A DNA stretch of 64,000 nt from Chitinophaga niastensis (GTDB taxonomy: Bacteria; Bacteroidota; Bacteroidia; Chitinophagales; Chitinophagaceae), in assembly GCF_003014755.1 (NCBI RefSeq), contig NZ_PYAW01000007.1, forward strand, positions 186,001 to 250,000, written 5' to 3'. Below are positions 62,463 through 64,000 of the stretch, in pieces. The translations under genes and the position numbers were made by a program. Every line of letters starts with the position of its first letter. Position 1 is the first letter of the stretch. The notes beneath the pieces were generated by a model. The model saw only the letters and a list, made by a program, of their open reading frames with translations. It ran no database searches and was not told the origin of the DNA.

Positions 62463-63242
62463 TTATTCAACGGGTAATGTGATCAATACTGCTGTACCGC
62501 CGGCGGTGGTTACTTCCCAGCGGATCTCTCCTCCCAGCAGGTTAGTGCGGTGTTGCATGTTACGAATACCCATCCCCATGGATGACATATTCTGTTTATC
62601 AAAGCCTGCTCCATCATCTGCAATGATCAGAATCAGTTTTTTCTCTGCCAGTCTTATACTGATGTCTATCACCTGGGGCTGTGCATGTCTGATACAATTT
62701 TGCATGGCCTCCTGGATAATGCGGAACAGTATGATCTGAGGTTCTGCCTGTAACGGCAACTCCAGCAGCTCATAGGTGAACTTCACCTGTATAGCCCTGC
62801 TGGCATTGATTCTGTCTATTTCTACTTTCAGGTTATCTATCAAACTGAACTGATCCAGCCATTGACGACTGAAAGATTTAGATAGCGCCCGCAGATGATG
62901 AATAGCTGTACTGAGGGTTTCTTCAGCAGTACGCAGGGTATTGGGTACTACTGACATGTTTCGTTGGGTTACATTGATTAACAATTTAGTACTGCTCAGT
63001 AACTGTCCTATATCGTCATGCAGTTCTTGTCCGAGGTGGGCAAAGGCCTCTTCCTGCATTTCTATTTGAGACCACATCAATTGTTTGTCGTAATCTTCTT
63101 TCATTAATTTAAGCTGGTGTAAATAAGCATCCTGCTTCTTTTTATAATTAATCACCGCCGCTACTACTACAAGTCCCAGTATGGTAACCAGCAAAGAAAT
63201 AAAAATTACACCTACAAAGAGATCTTGTTTGACCGGAAGCAT
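62463..63242 (-). CDS. HisKA_3-type sensor histidine kinase
   Basis: A 259-residue kinase with one N-terminal transmembrane helix (about 10-30), a short coiled part, the HisKA_3 motif HLGQELHDDIGQLLSSTKLL with the acceptor His near 74, and a HATPase domain ending DDGAGFDKQNMSSMGMGIRN. Such kinases pair with NarL regulators. The gene starts inside the end of the membrane protein gene (31-base overlap), which ties the three genes in one operon. Confidence 0.93.
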   Translation of the reverse strand: MLPVKQDLFVGVIFISLLVTILGLVVVAAVINYKKKQDAYLHQLKLMKEDYDKQLMWSQIEMQEEAFAHLGQELHDDIGQLLSSTKLLINVTQRNMSVVPNTLRTAEETLSTAIHHLRALSKSFSRQWLDQFSLIDNLKVEIDRINASRAIQVKFTYELLELPLQAEPQIILFRIIQEAMQNCIRHAQPQVIDISIRLAEKKLILIIADDGAGFDKQNMSSMGMGIRNMQHRTNLLGGEIRWEVTTAGGTAVLITLPVE

Positions 63243-63850
63243 AGTATGCCTTTTATCAGCATAATATACAACAGGTAATTGGATAAAGAGTTTAAAACTG
63301 CAAAAAAGTAAGGCGCTTTATGAGCGTCGCTTTCCAGCAGCAGGTTATAAAATCCATTTACACTCATAGAAGCAGAGAAATAAATAAAGAAAGCAAGGGT
63401 TAACCAAAAAAAAGGGTGCCGGAATATAGACGCTTCGCTATCCGGGGTTATTGAAAAAAAGGATAAAAGGCACCAGCAGATGACCAGGAAGCTTTCTATT
63501 GTGATGTTTATACCGGGGAAAACCCGCCATCCTCCTAATACAAAGCTGTAGAACAGGGAAACCAATCCAAAAATAATAATGGAAATGCCCATTAATAATC
63601 TCCAGCGGGGAGCCCTGATGCCTGATCGTAAAATGATTGTTATCAGACTATATTCCAGCACCACGAAAAAATGATACACTATAAAAAAAGCAAAACCCTG
63701 CGTTCCGATTATTTCCACAATCACTTCCGTGATGATAGAAACTCCTAATAGTATAGCCAGTAACCTGATCTCTTTCACATCCAGGTGAAATAAACTAATT
63801 ACAAAACAGGCTACCAGCAATACGTAATAAGCATAGATCCATCCATTCAT
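63212..63850 (-). CDS. Membrane protein of unknown function
   Basis: A 212-residue integral membrane protein with about seven hydrophobic helices spread evenly over its length and few charged loops. No signature that I recognise. Its 3' end overlaps the kinase gene, so it probably takes part in signal sensing or shares the operon by chance. Confidence 0.82.
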   Translation of the reverse strand: MNGWIYAYYVLLVACFVISLFHLDVKEIRLLAILLGVSIITEVIVEIIGTQGFAFFIVYHFFVVLEYSLITIILRSGIRAPRWRLLMGISIIIFGLVSLFYSFVLGGWRVFPGINITIESFLVICWCLLSFFSITPDSEASIFRHPFFWLTLAFFIYFSASMSVNGFYNLLLESDAHKAPYFFAVLNSLSNYLLYIMLIKGILCFRSNKISL

Positions 63851-63878
63851 CAGTACGCAGATTATAAAGCTTTATTTC

Positions 63879-64000
63879 TTAAGATAATTGACTCAGGTCC
63901 GCTGTGGCTAATGGCGATCCCTGGGCTCTCAGTAAATCAAAAAGTTGTCTTAAAGGAGGTAATGGTCCGCCACCACCACCGTTACCTCTTTCTTCAATAG
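63879..64000 (-). CDS. 3' end of an unknown gene
   Basis: The last 39 codons of a minus-strand gene that begins beyond the window. The visible tail is Gly-rich then Pro-rich (GNGGGGGPLPPLRQLFDLLR) and ends ATADLSQLS. A single transcript with the downstream membrane protein gene is possible, since only 28 bases separate them. Function cannot be named. Confidence 0.6.
   Translation of the reverse strand, partial: IEERGNGGGGGPLPPLRQLFDLLRAQGSPLATADLSQLS

Noticed and set aside
1..64000. CRISPR arrays, rRNA genes, prophage structural genes, integrase genes
   Set aside because: No regular spacer arrays, no rRNA-like stretches and no phage or integrase proteins were seen in any frame.

Overview
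The window reads as chromosomal DNA of a Bacteroidota bacterium, most likely Chitinophaga or a close relative in the Chitinophagaceae. Pointers are a chitinase with a type IX secretion tail, lipoproteins with SCKK-type lipoboxes, LytTR two-component systems, a tricorn-like S41 peptidase, an ECF42 sigma factor with its DGPF/YCII partner, and lanthipeptide leaders of the KKLSLSKIK type. Starts lack clear Shine-Dalgarno sequences. Where a promoter can be read, it has the TTTG / TAnnTTTG form of this phylum. The genus is an inference.

Layout. 1-1535: a LytTR regulator (cut by the window edge) and its LytS-type kinase, with a pair of LytTR-like direct repeats in front of the operon. 1.7-13.4 kb: tricorn-like peptidase, small Cys-rich membrane peptide, cold-shock protein, fatty acid desaturase, EamA exporter, sterol-desaturase-family enzyme, BON and SH3 proteins, a Gre-like protein, and two secreted peptidase lipoproteins. 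14-19.6 kb: GH19 chitinase, YdcF-like protein, Hsp20 and a GH95-type glycosidase. 20.6-24.3 kb: DGPF protein plus ECF42 sigma factor, then an ArsR-AHSA1-VOC operon with readable operators, and a HabA-like membrane protein. 24.4-32.2 kb: methyltransferase, NfeD-slipin operon, GlxA-like regulator, hydrolase, small detox-type enzymes and an M57-like lipoprotein. 32.8-35.5 kb: an intact class I terpene synthase whose end overlaps a convergent hybrid histidine kinase. 35.9-41.8 kb: M1-like peptidase, AraC regulator, class C beta-lactamase-fold hydrolase and FAD oxidoreductase.

42-49.7 kb is the accessory part. It carries three small precursor genes with class I lanthipeptide-like leaders and Cys/Ser/Thr-rich cores, a glycosyltransferase, a large protein of unknown function, a beta-barrel protein, a MITE-like element, a 36-bp perfect palindrome, the 3' end of a tRNA-Pro without its body, and a repeat that copies the 3' end of tRNA-Leu next to a hairpin. 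No LanB dehydratase, LanC cyclase or exporter lies in the window, so if the peptides are matured the enzymes must be elsewhere. This is the best candidate for an undescribed system.

49.9-64 kb returns to ordinary content: a lipoprotein, LemA, a LytTR regulator convergent with a TPR-containing histidine kinase, tRNA-Leu(CAG), a CNNM/CorC protein, an ABC-2 exporter pair, DinB, a MacB/FtsX-type permease, and a NarL-type regulator with its kinase and a membrane protein. The last 122 bases hold the 3' end of one more gene.
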